Source of the DNA: an uncultured delta proteobacterium
GTDB taxonomy: Bacteria > Desulfobacterota > Syntrophia > Syntrophales > UBA8958
NCBI GenBank assembly: GCA_903885795.1
Contig: CAISJV010000056.1
Location: 1-64,000, forward strand
DNA length: 64,000 nt
Reading direction: 5' to 3'
Under the pieces are notes generated by a model. It saw only the letters and a list, made by a program, of their open reading frames with translations. It was not told the origin of the DNA and searched no databases. Both the position numbers and the translations under genes were made by a program. This document shows positions 7,751 to 15,785 of this stretch, piece after piece; position 1 is the first letter of the stretch, and the number at the start of each line of letters is the position of its first letter.

Positions 7751-8033
7751 ATTCAATATCCATAAGATTCTTCAAATCTTCGAATATACGTTCTCTTATT
7801 TGCAGCTCGCCAGCCCACTGTATGTATCCCAGATCGCCGTTTTTCATGTCCTCAGCCGTATAATTGCGGAGGAAATGATCGGAAGATATATTGTACTCCT
7901 TCTCAAATCGTTCGATCTGCCGGTTCGTCTTGGCAAGACCCAGTTCAAGCCTCTTGATTTCAGATGAGATCGCCGCCTGGATGATCACGACGACCTGATC
8001 CCGCTTACCTGAGTCAATCTGCAATCTTGTCAT
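7737..8033 (-). CDS. tumA: TumA-like antitoxin
   Basis: A 98-residue protein, strongly helical, with heptad-like stretches (ISSEIKRLELGLAKTNRQI, then ERFEKEYNISS and LQIRERIFEDLKNL). This composition and the overlap with the TumE-like gene support an antitoxin role. The SD is AGGGGG before the ATG. A promoter candidate lies at 8103-8131. Confidence 0.7.
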   Translation of the reverse strand: MTRLQIDSGKRDQVVVIIQAAISSEIKRLELGLAKTNRQIERFEKEYNISSDHFLRNYTAEDMKNGDLGYIQWAGELQIRERIFEDLKNLMDIEYVAS

Positions 8034-8102
8034 GGCTATGCCCCCTGGTGATGTTTTTCAAATTTTCCTGCTGGTTCAGGATTGCTCATTATCTCTGATT
8101 TG

Positions 8103-8131
8103 TTAATAATTACTATTTTCTATTTTAACAA
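8103..8131 (-). promoter_or_regulatory. Promoter candidate for tumA-tumE
   Basis: Minus strand: -35 TTGTTA (8131-8126), 17-bp spacer, -10 TATTAA (8108-8103), in an AT-rich stretch. The similar TGTTAATAATT and AACAATTATT segments make an imperfect inverted repeat across the promoter, a possible autoregulation site. Confidence 0.45.
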
Positions 8132-8189
8132 TTATTGAGGTAAAGCCTACATGGAAAGTGATTATTGTTCAAGAACAAAGTAAAAAAAC

Positions 8190-8471
8190 CGCGGGGTCAG
8201 GTCTTGCCTTGACAGTTATCCATTAACGCTGGTTTCATTCTTCCGCTTCCTGGCAAAAGCCTGAGCCCCTCTGTCCTTCAGCTCCTAAATTACCCCCATG
8301 CCCGAAGGCGGGCACAACGAAGGATGGAAATAAACGGCAACTTGCCGGTATTTTCACATAAAAATCAGATAAGCGGTGATTTTCTTTTTTTGCGCCATAT
8401 ACAACCAGGGTTGGGGAAAAGTCACATGGGGTTTTAATGTTTTGGTTAAATCTGCAAGGTTGAACCAGCCA
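8190..8471. repeat. Interspersed repeat copy C (near full length)
   Basis: The best preserved copy. It carries GGTCAGGTCTTGCCTTGACA (near 8195), CAAAAGCCTGAGCCCCTCTG (near 8252), CGGCAACTTGCCGG (near 8335), the core at 8400-8426 and the tail at 8437-8469. It is aligned with copy B in the same orientation. A 108-codon frame across it on the minus strand is judged spurious because it changes with the repeat. Together with 8472-8605, which has no visible gene, it fills the gap between tumA and the next TA pair. Confidence 0.88.
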
Positions 8472-8605
8472 AGAATCTTCCTCTATGAAATCAATTGGTT
8501 TTGTTGATGGCGACGCTTTATTGCGTTCAGGAAGCTGTTTTGTAAAATCATCGTAACCCAAAACCTAATATTTTCCACTGCTAATGGGCCTTTTCTAATT
8601 ATTGA

Positions 8606-8968
8606 CTATATCGGCAGGCGCCGTACTCGGATGAGCCCTTCATCTACACTTATGATGACACCCTTCTCAAGCGCTTCGACATGCATATCCATGATCATAT
8701 TCAGACATATATTGACGCGATCCGGATGCATGTTCCGAAGGCGGAATATGATTACACCGGGCGATTTGCCACCACTGGCTGCGAGGAGTTCTGCAAAATC
8801 AAGATCATGAGTCAATAGAACGCGTCCTTCATTTACAGCTTTTCCCAGGATAACTGAATCGAATGCCCTATGAAGACTTTGATCCTTCAGATGAACGGCG
8901 TCATGCGCCAAAGAATTAAGGAAGGAAACCGTCTTAGGGGAAATGCCCATGTCGGCAAGAAATTTCAT
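8606..8968 (-). CDS. DUF5615 family PIN-like toxin
   Basis: A 120-residue protein with the DUF5615 layout: MKFLADMGIS (early Asp), HLKDQSLHRAFDS, the VLLTHDLDFAELLA motif (THDxDF) and GVIIFRLRN. These proteins are PIN-like nucleases usually paired with DUF433 antitoxins, as here. Start and preceding stop overlap as ATGA. The ribonuclease function is a family inference. Confidence 0.82.
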   Translation of the reverse strand: MKFLADMGISPKTVSFLNSLAHDAVHLKDQSLHRAFDSVILGKAVNEGRVLLTHDLDFAELLAASGGKSPGVIIFRLRNMHPDRVNICLNMIMDMHVEALEKGVIISVDEGLIRVRRLPI

Positions 8969-9201
8969 GCCGTTTTTGTTTCCATTGGATATAGCTCCTC
9001 TTCAGCCAGCCATGCAGCGTAATGAAGTGCCTGGCGTATGTCGTCGGGTTCGATATAAGGATAAGTGTCAAGTATCTCCTCTGTGCTCATTCCATCGGCT
9101 ACCAAGTTCAGGATCAATGACACAGTTACACGCATACCCCGGACGCATGCACGCCCTCCCATGATCTGTGAATCAAAGGTAATTCGATCAAAGCCGATCA
9201 T
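8965..9201 (-). CDS. DUF433 family antitoxin
   Basis: A 78-residue protein with the DUF433 signature: IMGGRACVRGMRVTV, then LVADGMSTEEILDTYPYI and DIRQALHYAAWLAEEE. The family is a winged-helix-like DNA-binding antitoxin. I chose the ATG at 9201, because GGAGG lies 8 bases upstream; an alternative at 9216 would overlap that SD. It is coupled to the DUF5615 toxin gene. The predicted promoter is at 9233-9261. Confidence 0.85.
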   Translation of the reverse strand: MIGFDRITFDSQIMGGRACVRGMRVTVSLILNLVADGMSTEEILDTYPYIEPDDIRQALHYAAWLAEEELYPMETKTA

Positions 9202-9232
9202 AATACAGTCCTCCATTGACTCCGTTTATCTA

Positions 9233-9261
9233 TTAATACCACCGGTCAGCTTATTTGTGAA
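9233..9261 (-). promoter_or_regulatory. Promoter candidate for DUF433-DUF5615 pair
   Basis: Minus strand: -35 TTCACA (9261-9256), 17-bp spacer, -10 TATTAA (9238-9233). The -35 lies inside the decayed HEPN gene, so the promoter may have arisen from, or been preserved in, the remnant. Confidence 0.45.
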
Positions 9262-9354
9262 GAGAAAATCGCGTGAAAGCAGCAAGCATCATAATTCGGC
9301 GATTTCCGTGCCCGCAATTCCCTCAAGGCCGTCGCAAAATCGCCTTCCCCTTTG
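9246..9354 (-). pseudogene. HEPN-domain protein remnant (N-terminal part)
   Basis: In the frame after the MNT stop, the minus strand encodes a stretch containing GDFATALRELRARKSPNY then DACCFHA, typical of the first helices of HEPN toxins. It then runs into a stop at 9246. The family continues with QQxAEKxLKA, which is missing. It is too short for a working gene and no start codon is obvious. Confidence 0.65.
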
Positions 9355-9504
9355 TCAAGCTATTCTTGCGTTATCTGCTTCATACAGTACAGCGCCCTTT
9401 TCAATGATATCTTTTAGGAAATAATCGTTCATGGCCAATCTTCGCTGAACCTGATCCGATGTGCGTACGAGGAGATCTATCGGGAAGACCGGAACAGCAC
9501 CGAG
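9355..9504 (-). pseudogene. MNT-type nucleotidyltransferase remnant (C-terminal part)
   Basis: An open stretch of 49 codons on the minus strand encodes FPIDLLVRTSDQVQRRLA followed by MNDYFLKDIIEKG and VLYEADNA. This is the C-terminal end of minimal nucleotidyltransferase (MntA-like) proteins. The catalytic GSxxxG part is absent; in-frame stops lie upstream. With the HEPN remnant directly downstream it marks a broken MNT-HEPN toxin-antitoxin pair. Confidence 0.68.
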
Positions 9505-9552
9505 TCAACAAATTCTTTCTTACCTGATGGTCATTTTCTTTCTGCGAGATGC

Positions 9553-9738
9553 ATACAATCAGGGGTTTAAAAAAGTCAAATGTGGTTTTAAAAATCTGTG
9601 CCCGTCTGTCCTTCATCTCCTGAATAAAATCAGAGAAGGGGTGATTTTCTTTGTACGTGCCATGTACAACCAGGGTTGGGGAAAAGTCACATGGGGTTGT
9701 GATGTTTCGGCTCAATCCGCAAAGACTGAACCAGCACA
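9553..9738. repeat. Interspersed repeat copy D with degenerate extra core
   Basis: Core at 9665-9691 and tail at 9702-9735 match copies B and C. A weaker core-like segment (ATACAATCAGGGGTTTAAAA at 9553) and a short GCCCGTCTGTCCTTCATCTC block precede it. Much of the left half is missing. The repeat fills the gap between the MNT remnant and the last VapC gene. Confidence 0.75.
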
Positions 9739-9767
9739 AGGCCAGCGGCGCGCAGTATTCGGTCGCC

Positions 9768-10189
9768 CTATGCTATTTGTTGCGATTTTACGGCCAATTT
9801 ATCTGCCGCTTGGAGCAGGTGCTGGTCTGATGTAACCAGTGTAAAATCGCCTGCTGAGGCAATGGCAAGGTGAAGGGCATCGAGCGTTTTTAGTGACGTG
9901 CTGAAAAGGCCGATCCAGCCACGGGCAATCCGCCAGTGTTGAGATTCGAGGGAGATGATTGTAAACAGTCCGCCATCCAGGTGGGACAAGAATTTCGATA
10001 AAATACGGTTCCCATCCAATGAGCTAAGTTCTCCCATCCGAACTTTCTTTGCAACTGCAGAGAAAAACTCTACATCTGTCAGATCGCTAACGGCAGGCTT
10101 GAACTGATCAGCCAGAAAGGATTGAACTTGTTCACTCGAGGTCTCCGGACAATAATAGGCGACCAAGACGCTCGTGTCGATGTAATACA

Positions 10190-10190
<1 letters not shown>
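9768..10190 (-). CDS. vapC: PIN-domain toxin (VapC family)
   Basis: A 140-residue PIN nuclease: YIDTSVLVAYY, the Glu of DVEFFSAVAKK, TLDALHLAIA and TSDQHLLQAA supply the four acidic catalytic positions. The ATG at 10190 shares one base with the antitoxin stop (TGATG); a TTG one codon earlier is an alternative. It is partnered with a Phd-type antitoxin. The RNA target is unknown. Confidence 0.9.
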
Positions 10191-10486
<296 letters not shown>

Positions 10487-10585
10487 CCTGTATTTTATAT
10501 GTTCTTCCATGATATCACCCCATACATAAAATATTTCTTGCCGGGTGTAACGTTTTCGTCATCTTGAATTCCACGGCCAGCATCC

Positions 10586-10711
10586 TTAATAACTCTTTGA
10601 ATATTGTTTCATGTCGCGATAGTAGTTCTCACGTGTACCGATCATGACGAGCTCCAGGTCACCGGCAACCAGAACCATCCGCATGATGTTTGCGACTTTG
10701 ATGTTTGATGA
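10586..10711 (-). pseudogene. RelE-like toxin C-terminal remnant
   Basis: The minus strand holds an open stretch ending at a TAA (10588-10586) that encodes RMVLVAGDLELVMIGTRENY then YRDMKQYSK. This resembles the C-terminus of RelE/ParE-superfamily toxins (LVAGDLELVIIGPHENFYRD). No N-terminal half or start codon is found, since the frame runs into the end of the peroxiredoxin gene. The remaining part of the 10424-10716 gap shows only the vapBC promoter. Confidence 0.45.
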
Positions 10712-10716
10712 AGCGT

Positions 10717-11178
10717 CTAGGGCATGAGAAGCTGAATGATTTCCTTTATATCAGGCAATTCCTTGATGGGATAGATCTTGACAAAGCTCACCTTGCCTTT
10801 TTCATCGATGATGATGTTGGCCCGTTCCGAAAATCCCTCCTCGCGGAGTATCCCCAACGATTTTGCCACGGCGCCGTGAGGCCAGAAATCAGCAAGGAGA
10901 CGGGTATAATGAATCTTCAGGCTTTTTGCCCACGCCGCTTTGGAGGGGACGCTATCAACGCTCAGTCCTACGGCCACGGTATTATATTTTTCAAATATTT
11001 TACGGTTTTTCTCAAGATCCTTCATCTGGTTTGCGCAAATCGGCGTCCATGCCAGGGGATGAAAAGAAAGGAGCACCTTTCTGCCTGGATATTCAGAAAG
11101 GATAAATTCCTGGCCCTTTTGATCTCTGAGAATAAAATCCTTTGCCTTTTTTCCCACATCTATACCCTTGTTTTCCAT
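10717..11178 (-). CDS. Peroxiredoxin (AhpC/TSA family)
   Basis: A 153-residue thioredoxin-fold peroxidase. The peroxidatic site is HPLAWTPIC (Thr and Cys of the PxxxTxxC motif). A later VGLSVDSV and a Trp-rich central segment follow. No obvious C-terminal resolving Cys is present, so a 1-Cys or AhpE-like mechanism is likely. It would reduce peroxides in the cytoplasm, useful to an anaerobe. The SD GGAGGAG lies before the ATG. It stands alone on the minus strand. The 11179-11400 gap to the next gene holds an extended -10-like TGCTATAAT near 11199, but no clear -35. Confidence 0.85.
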   Translation of the reverse strand: MENKGIDVGKKAKDFILRDQKGQEFILSEYPGRKVLLSFHPLAWTPICANQMKDLEKNRKIFEKYNTVAVGLSVDSVPSKAAWAKSLKIHYTRLLADFWPHGAVAKSLGILREEGFSERANIIIDEKGKVSFVKIYPIKELPDIKEIIQLLMP

Positions 11179-11400
11179 AGCTCCAATTCTCCTCCTTGTG
11201 CTATAATTATAAATGGGAGGGGTTATTTCCCATTCCTGATATACCCTTTTAATTTATTATCGCATGTCGCGAACAGGAAAGATAGAAAAATTTCTCTGAA
11301 TTAATACCCTACTTTGAGAGATTTGAAAAGTGGATTTCCCGTCTGCTTTGAACCATTTTTTCTTTTCCAAAGGGGTTAACTTTCATCACAGGAGGATGAC

Positions 11401-12294
11401 ATGATTATCGAAAGTAAGGGACAAATCCAAGACGGGCTCTATGCAATCGGCGCCGCAGAATTACCGGGTTATCTGTTGATGGGGCAGCATCCGGTTCTGT
11501 TTGACGCTGGAGTGACCTTCATGGGGCCTCTTTATCTCGCCGAACTGAAAAACCATCTGGGAAACGTCAATCGCTTGAGATTCCATCTCCTGACCCATTC
11601 TCACTTCGATCATGCCGGGGCATCGCCGTATTTAAAAAGAAATATACCGGATATGCAGATTGGCGCCAGTCCGGCGGCAGCAGAAACCTTCCGGAAACCC
11701 AACCCCATCGAACTGATCCGCAGCCTCAGCCGTTCGCTGGAGGAAAAATACCGGGACCTGATTGGCGAAGAAGATGTAACCTTCCAGGGTCTTGAAATCG
11801 ACCTTGTTCTTGACGAGGGATCAGAGATCGATCTGGGAGGAGGACTGACCTGCAGGGTCATTGCCACCCCCGGGCATACCCGGGACTCGCTCTCTTTCTA
11901 CATCCCCGCAATTAAGGCCGTCGTCACCGGTGAGGCGGTGGGTGTATTCGACAAGAATTTTACCATCCATCCGGAATTTTCATCGAGCTACAAGGACTAT
12001 ATGAACTCTCTGGACAAGTTGGCGGCATTGGACATTGATATCCTCATGATGAGCCATTTTTTCACCCTTACCGGTAAAGACGCCCGTGAATATATAAAAA
12101 ACTCCATAGACAAGACGGAGGTCTTCAAGGAGAGGATTGAACGTTATTTGACGGATTCGAATGGGGATCGCAAGTCAGTGGTTCAGAAAATCTTCAAGGA
12201 AGATTTTGAAGGGACGGGGGCCATTCTTCAGGATGCTAGGCCCTATCTGATCAATCTGGAGGCAAAGGTGCGTGTAATCGCCGAAGGAAGGTAA
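11401..12294 (+). CDS. MBL-fold metallo-hydrolase
   Basis: A 297-residue metallo-beta-lactamase fold protein. THSHFDHAG (residues about 65-73) is the HxHxDH metal motif. ATPGHTRDS supplies the next His, GEAVGVFD the bridging acid region and MSHFFTLTG a late His. The C-terminal 60 residues are helical. This is the glyoxalase II-like branch, but the substrate cannot be told. SD AGGAGG, 6 bases before ATG. Confidence 0.85.
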   Translation: MIIESKGQIQDGLYAIGAAELPGYLLMGQHPVLFDAGVTFMGPLYLAELKNHLGNVNRLRFHLLTHSHFDHAGASPYLKRNIPDMQIGASPAAAETFRKPNPIELIRSLSRSLEEKYRDLIGEEDVTFQGLEIDLVLDEGSEIDLGGGLTCRVIATPGHTRDSLSFYIPAIKAVVTGEAVGVFDKNFTIHPEFSSSYKDYMNSLDKLAALDIDILMMSHFFTLTGKDAREYIKNSIDKTEVFKERIERYLTDSNGDRKSVVQKIFKEDFEGTGAILQDARPYLINLEAKVRVIAEGR

Positions 12295-12467
12295 CCGCAG
12301 ACAAACCGAAATATCAAACCATCCTCACCCCTGCCCTGCCCTTGAATGGGAGGCAGAACATTACCTTCCGCAAGCGGACCATCAACAATCGCATCATGGT
12401 TGCGTACTTAGCCAAGTAGAGATATATTGTCTCCCCCAGTGACGGGGGAGGGTTGGGAAGTTTGCAT
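12295..12467. other. Convergent intergenic region with hairpin
   Basis: This gap of 173 bp separates two converging genes. It contains the perfect 7-bp stem CTCCCCC/GGGGGAG at 12431-12450, without a T-run. A similar CTCCCTCCCCTGC...AGGAGAGGGTTGGGG segment occurs upstream of tolC near 38433-38462, so both may be copies of a small dispersed palindromic element. I see no gene. Confidence 0.45.
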
Positions 12468-12692
12468 CTATTTTTTTGAATCAGGATAGTATGGCTTGGT
12501 AATACCCCACCAGTTTCTGGCCTTCGATTTATTGACGTCATTCTGATCGATGCTGCGATAGCCAATCCAACTGAATCCCAGGTGACTCCAGTCATTGTAT
12601 ACTGAATCATGTTTGAAAAACTCGGATTCCCTGATCGCCGCCCCGCAACCGCAGAGCATAATGATCAGGCCTGCAATCAGCAGTTTTTTCAT
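12468..12692 (-). CDS. Small lipoprotein of unknown function
   Basis: A 74-residue protein starting MKKLLIAGLIIMLCGCGA, a type II signal peptide with lipobox (LCGC). The mature part is short and hydrophilic with a Trp/Tyr-rich C-terminus (WSHLGFSWIGYRS, WWGITKPYYP). A strong SD (AAGGAGG) 7 bases before the ATG fixes the start. It is the last gene of the adenylate cyclase operon. Confidence 0.8.
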   Translation of the reverse strand: MKKLLIAGLIIMLCGCGAAIRESEFFKHDSVYNDWSHLGFSWIGYRSIDQNDVNKSKARNWWGITKPYYPDSKK

Positions 12693-12756
12693 TAACAACC
12701 TCCTTTTTGTGCCTAGTCGGTGGCCTGTCTTTAACGACAAGCCCCAACACCTCCGG

Positions 12757-12936
12757 CTATTTACGCTTTTTAAAGAAACCCATTAAAAATTCACTATCTA
12801 CGGGGGAAAGATCGAACTTGAATACCGCCTGTTCGATAAGCTTCGGAATGGATTGGTCCGGTTTTTCCTCAATACAATGCGAGATCCATTTAATCGCCCT
12901 TTGTACATCATCGCTGTCCGGCATGATCGTTGCCAT
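12757..12936 (-). CDS. Small conserved-looking protein of unknown function
   Basis: A 59-residue protein (MATIMPDSDDVQRAIKWI at the N-terminus, LIEQAVFKFDLSP in the middle, FLMGFFKKRK at the end). The SD AAGGAGG lies about 10 bases upstream of the ATG. It lies 30 bp downstream of the adenylate cyclase gene and 64 bp upstream of the lipoprotein gene, all on the minus strand. The acidic/helical N-terminus and basic tail suggest a small soluble helical protein. I recognise no family. Confidence 0.68.
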   Translation of the reverse strand: MATIMPDSDDVQRAIKWISHCIEEKPDQSIPKLIEQAVFKFDLSPVDSEFLMGFFKKRK

Positions 12937-12966
12937 AAAAAAAATACCTCCTTCTTTTAATTATTG

Positions 12967-15567
12967 TTAATTATTTCTATGCTGCTGACCGAGAACCTCG
13001 TAAACGGCCAGATTGCCAATTTGCTGAGGCGCCTCGACAAACTCTATCTTCCTTACATCCACAACGGAACGAATCACCGATTGATAGGTCTTCTCCGTCA
13101 TTAAAATCGAGTCCGGCAACAATTTCGTTAGTCCTTGAAGCCGAAAAACAATGTTGACGGAATCGCCTATTACGGAATAGTCCATTTTTTTCTCAAAACC
13201 GATATTCCCGACCACGGCCTCACCAGTATGAATGCTGATCCCCATTTTTAGGGGCTTGTCGATGAGTTTCTTCGCGAACTCGTTCACTTCCGTCATCGCC
13301 GCCTGCATCTCAAGGGCCGCACTGATGGCGTTATCTGCGTCATAGGAAGAGGATACCGGGGCGCCGAATATCGCTAAAAAACCGTCCCCCAGATATTTAT
13401 CCACGATCCCCCGATATTTGAAAATTATTTCCCCCATGACGCTGAAAAATTTATTCAGCATCGCCACCGTTTTTCTGGGGCCGATGTTCATGGAGAGGGC
13501 GGAGAATTCACGTAGATCGATATTGAGCATCGTCAACATACGAATCTCCTCGGTCACGGGTTGATCCATCGTCACGTTGTGAGCAATCCGGTCCACCACT
13601 TCTTTCGGAACGAACTTCTGGAACATACCCCGGATACAACGTTCCTGTTCTGCCATGGCTAGCGTCTTCTGATACAATCGGGCATTTTCAAGGGCAATAC
13701 TCACCGACGTTCCGATTGACTGAAGAAGCTGAAGATCCCCCTCATTGAACTCGTCCTTGAGCTTATTGAGTACTTCAATCACACCCAGCACCCTTCCCTT
13801 GGAAATCAGGGGCACACATAGCACTGATTTGGTCGTAAAACCAGTCTTCTCATCCACGAAGGGATAAAAATATTGGGACGTCCGCACGTCCCGAATCAGG
13901 ATCGGCTCTCCTCTTGTCGCCGCATAACCGGCAACACCTCTCCCCAGTTTCAGTTTCAGGTTCTTCAGCTCATCAAGGTTAAAGTTCTGGTTGGAATTGA
14001 ATGATTCCTTGAATACGAGTTCATCGCCTTCGAGAAGGAGCAGCGAACCCGCTTCAACATTGATAACTGTCTGGATCATGTGCAGGGTGTGTTTGATGAC
14101 CTCATCAATATCAAATGTCGAAGCGGCGAGAATACTGCCAATTTGCTTCATAAAAGCCATTTCCTGGTCTTTTTTGTCAACCATGCCGGAAAGACGGTCT
14201 CTCTCCAGAGCCATGGACAGGAGACTGGCTACCAGCCCCATCTGTTCTTCTCTTTCCGAAAAAGCACATTCCTGCTGAGAGCCCAGAACTAGAATGCCTG
14301 AGGTTTCTCCCTCGCTATGCAAAGGAGACATGCCGACGGACAGCAACTGCTGTCTGTTAAAAAGTTCCTGTTCAACGGGATGGGCATTGTGCCCCGAATA
14401 ATGATCAATGATCAGCGTATTTCCTTGCTGCATGACCTTTTCAAGTAGGGAACCCTGGCAGGGATAATCCGCGTTTCTTCTCAAGTCAACAGACATGCTG
14501 GCGAGATAATCAAAGACATACAGAGTGGAGTGGTGATCCTTCCTGGCCATCATGATGATGGCCAGATCAAAAGGAACAGCGCTGCGCAACTGGAAAAAGA
14601 ACGCATGGATCATATCGAGATCCATAGTTTTCGCCTCGATCATTTTAAATCCCACGTCCATGACTTTGACAAGCTGTTTCTTTTCTGCATCGGCCTTCAT
14701 CAGTGCCAGATTGTCGTAGGTGAAAGCGGCATTACTCAACATGGGAGCGAGGATATCGGCATCCTCCAGCGTAAAAGGCTTATCTTCCGCTCTTCTCGAC
14801 ATTGTCAACACGCCAATGATCGCGTTAATTCCTTTCAATGGCATGCAGAGGAATGATTTTGTTCCATACTGATCCCTGTTCATGCGGCCAAAACGGTTAT
14901 CAGTTTCAATGTCTGTAATCAGGAGGGGGGACTTGTTAATCACGGCAAATTTCGCGATACTGGTGCCAAAATCTATAAGGTCCCCTTTTTTTACTTTATC
15001 TCCATGACCAATGCTGGACTGGACAATGAAGTTTTCCCGCCGGGGACGCTCCAGAATCAGCACGGTGCCAATATCGGCGTTGACGATTTTTAAGGCCCTC
15101 TCCAAGGTTATGAAAAAGAGATCTTCCGTGTCAAAGGTTACATAACAAAGATCCGATAGTTCCTTCAGGGTGGAAATCTGCGATGCCTTTTCACGCAACT
15201 GGCCGAAACTTGACCTTAATTCCCTCTCGAGGGACTGAAATGACATGACGATCCCTTCCAGTTCATTGGCGGCGGCATCCTGCCGGGTTCCCGAAAGACC
15301 GGAGGCTGTGGACTCAGATACGTTTTTGGAAACCGTAGCAATAGTGTCAAAGATCTTCCGGATCATTGAGTAACCGAACAGGGAAAAGATGAGAATGGAA
15401 ATGAAATATATCGGAATATATTCATCGTCAAGGATATCATATTTGATGGCAAAAAAGAAAAATCCGAGCAGGGGAACGAGAAAGAACAGGCTGAATATTA
15501 TGGTCAGGCGATAGTTGAGACCTTTACTCTCTATCGACATTGATGAAAACCATCTTCGGAAGTTCAC
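12967..15567 (-). CDS. Membrane-bound GAF-domain adenylate/guanylate cyclase (class III)
   Basis: An 866-residue protein. Two transmembrane helices (about 22-43 and 51-70) are followed by a helical linker and GAF domains at about 150-300 and 480-640, with a diverged GAF-like segment between. A class III cyclase domain ends the protein (about 670-855). The catalytic domain shows NIDLREFS (first metal Asp), KYLGDGFLAIFGAP (second Asp) and YSVIGDSVNIVFRLQ (base-recognising Asp and transition-state Asn/Arg). It probably makes cAMP in response to a small ligand or oxidation state. The start is GTG with AGGAG 6 bases upstream. It is the first gene of a three-gene operon. Confidence 0.88.
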   Translation of the reverse strand: MNFRRWFSSMSIESKGLNYRLTIIFSLFFLVPLLGFFFFAIKYDILDDEYIPIYFISILIFSLFGYSMIRKIFDTIATVSKNVSESTASGLSGTRQDAAANELEGIVMSFQSLERELRSSFGQLREKASQISTLKELSDLCYVTFDTEDLFFITLERALKIVNADIGTVLILERPRRENFIVQSSIGHGDKVKKGDLIDFGTSIAKFAVINKSPLLITDIETDNRFGRMNRDQYGTKSFLCMPLKGINAIIGVLTMSRRAEDKPFTLEDADILAPMLSNAAFTYDNLALMKADAEKKQLVKVMDVGFKMIEAKTMDLDMIHAFFFQLRSAVPFDLAIIMMARKDHHSTLYVFDYLASMSVDLRRNADYPCQGSLLEKVMQQGNTLIIDHYSGHNAHPVEQELFNRQQLLSVGMSPLHSEGETSGILVLGSQQECAFSEREEQMGLVASLLSMALERDRLSGMVDKKDQEMAFMKQIGSILAASTFDIDEVIKHTLHMIQTVINVEAGSLLLLEGDELVFKESFNSNQNFNLDELKNLKLKLGRGVAGYAATRGEPILIRDVRTSQYFYPFVDEKTGFTTKSVLCVPLISKGRVLGVIEVLNKLKDEFNEGDLQLLQSIGTSVSIALENARLYQKTLAMAEQERCIRGMFQKFVPKEVVDRIAHNVTMDQPVTEEIRMLTMLNIDLREFSALSMNIGPRKTVAMLNKFFSVMGEIIFKYRGIVDKYLGDGFLAIFGAPVSSSYDADNAISAALEMQAAMTEVNEFAKKLIDKPLKMGISIHTGEAVVGNIGFEKKMDYSVIGDSVNIVFRLQGLTKLLPDSILMTEKTYQSVIRSVVDVRKIEFVEAPQQIGNLAVYEVLGQQHRNN

Positions 15568-15785
15568 GGCCGCTCCTTTCCCACAAAGGGAGAGATATAC
15601 TCGTCTTTTGTAGACTTACCGGAATATGCTTCGATTTTCAAGTTGATTCCTTCATTATTTTTTACTTTAACAAAGTCCTTGATTTCTGAAGAAACCTGAT
15701 GTAGTAAGCGCGTTCGTTTTACATAAATCAACAGGACTCCTTGTCCAGGCCCAGTGCCTGGACTTTAGAGCCGAAAGGAGGACAG
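15568..15785. other. Divergent intergenic region upstream of rpsF
   Basis: This 218-bp gap holds the presumptive promoters of the cyclase operon (leftward) and the rpsF operon (rightward) plus the structured leader at 15737-15780. A weak rightward promoter candidate is TTGATT (15679-15684), 17 bp, TAGTAA (15702-15707). Nothing else is visible. Confidence 0.4.
15737..15780 (+). promoter_or_regulatory. Probable S6:S18-binding mRNA leader (autoregulatory)
   Basis: The leader folds into an inner 8-bp stem (GTCCAGGC 15743-15750 with GCCTGGAC 15756-15763) and an outer stem CTCCTT (15737-15742) with AAGGAG (15775-15780). A purine-rich bulge contains GCCG (about 15770-15773). The outer stem hides the rpsF Shine-Dalgarno. 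A CCG-containing bulge next to a stem is the known signature of the S6:S18 ribosomal-protein leader found widely in bacteria. Binding of S6:S18 would then stop translation of rpsF. The structure is seen; the binding is inferred. Confidence 0.72.

Noticed and set aside
8235-8561. 108-codon minus-strand frame across repeat copy C
   Set aside because: The frame follows the repeat and similar frames break in other copies; its sequence has no domain and it is likely spurious.
5425-9738. Chromosomal integron with attC sites
   Set aside because: The repeats separate cassette-like genes, but no integrase gene is seen, gene orientation is mixed and I could not find paired RYYYAAC/GTTRRRY core sites with attC symmetry.
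5425-9738. CRISPR array
   Set aside because: Repeats are long, imperfect and spaced by kilobases, not short regular units, and no cas genes are present.
12431-12450. Terminator for the convergent genes
   Set aside because: The hairpin is strong but no T-run is present on either strand, so it is not a classic terminator.
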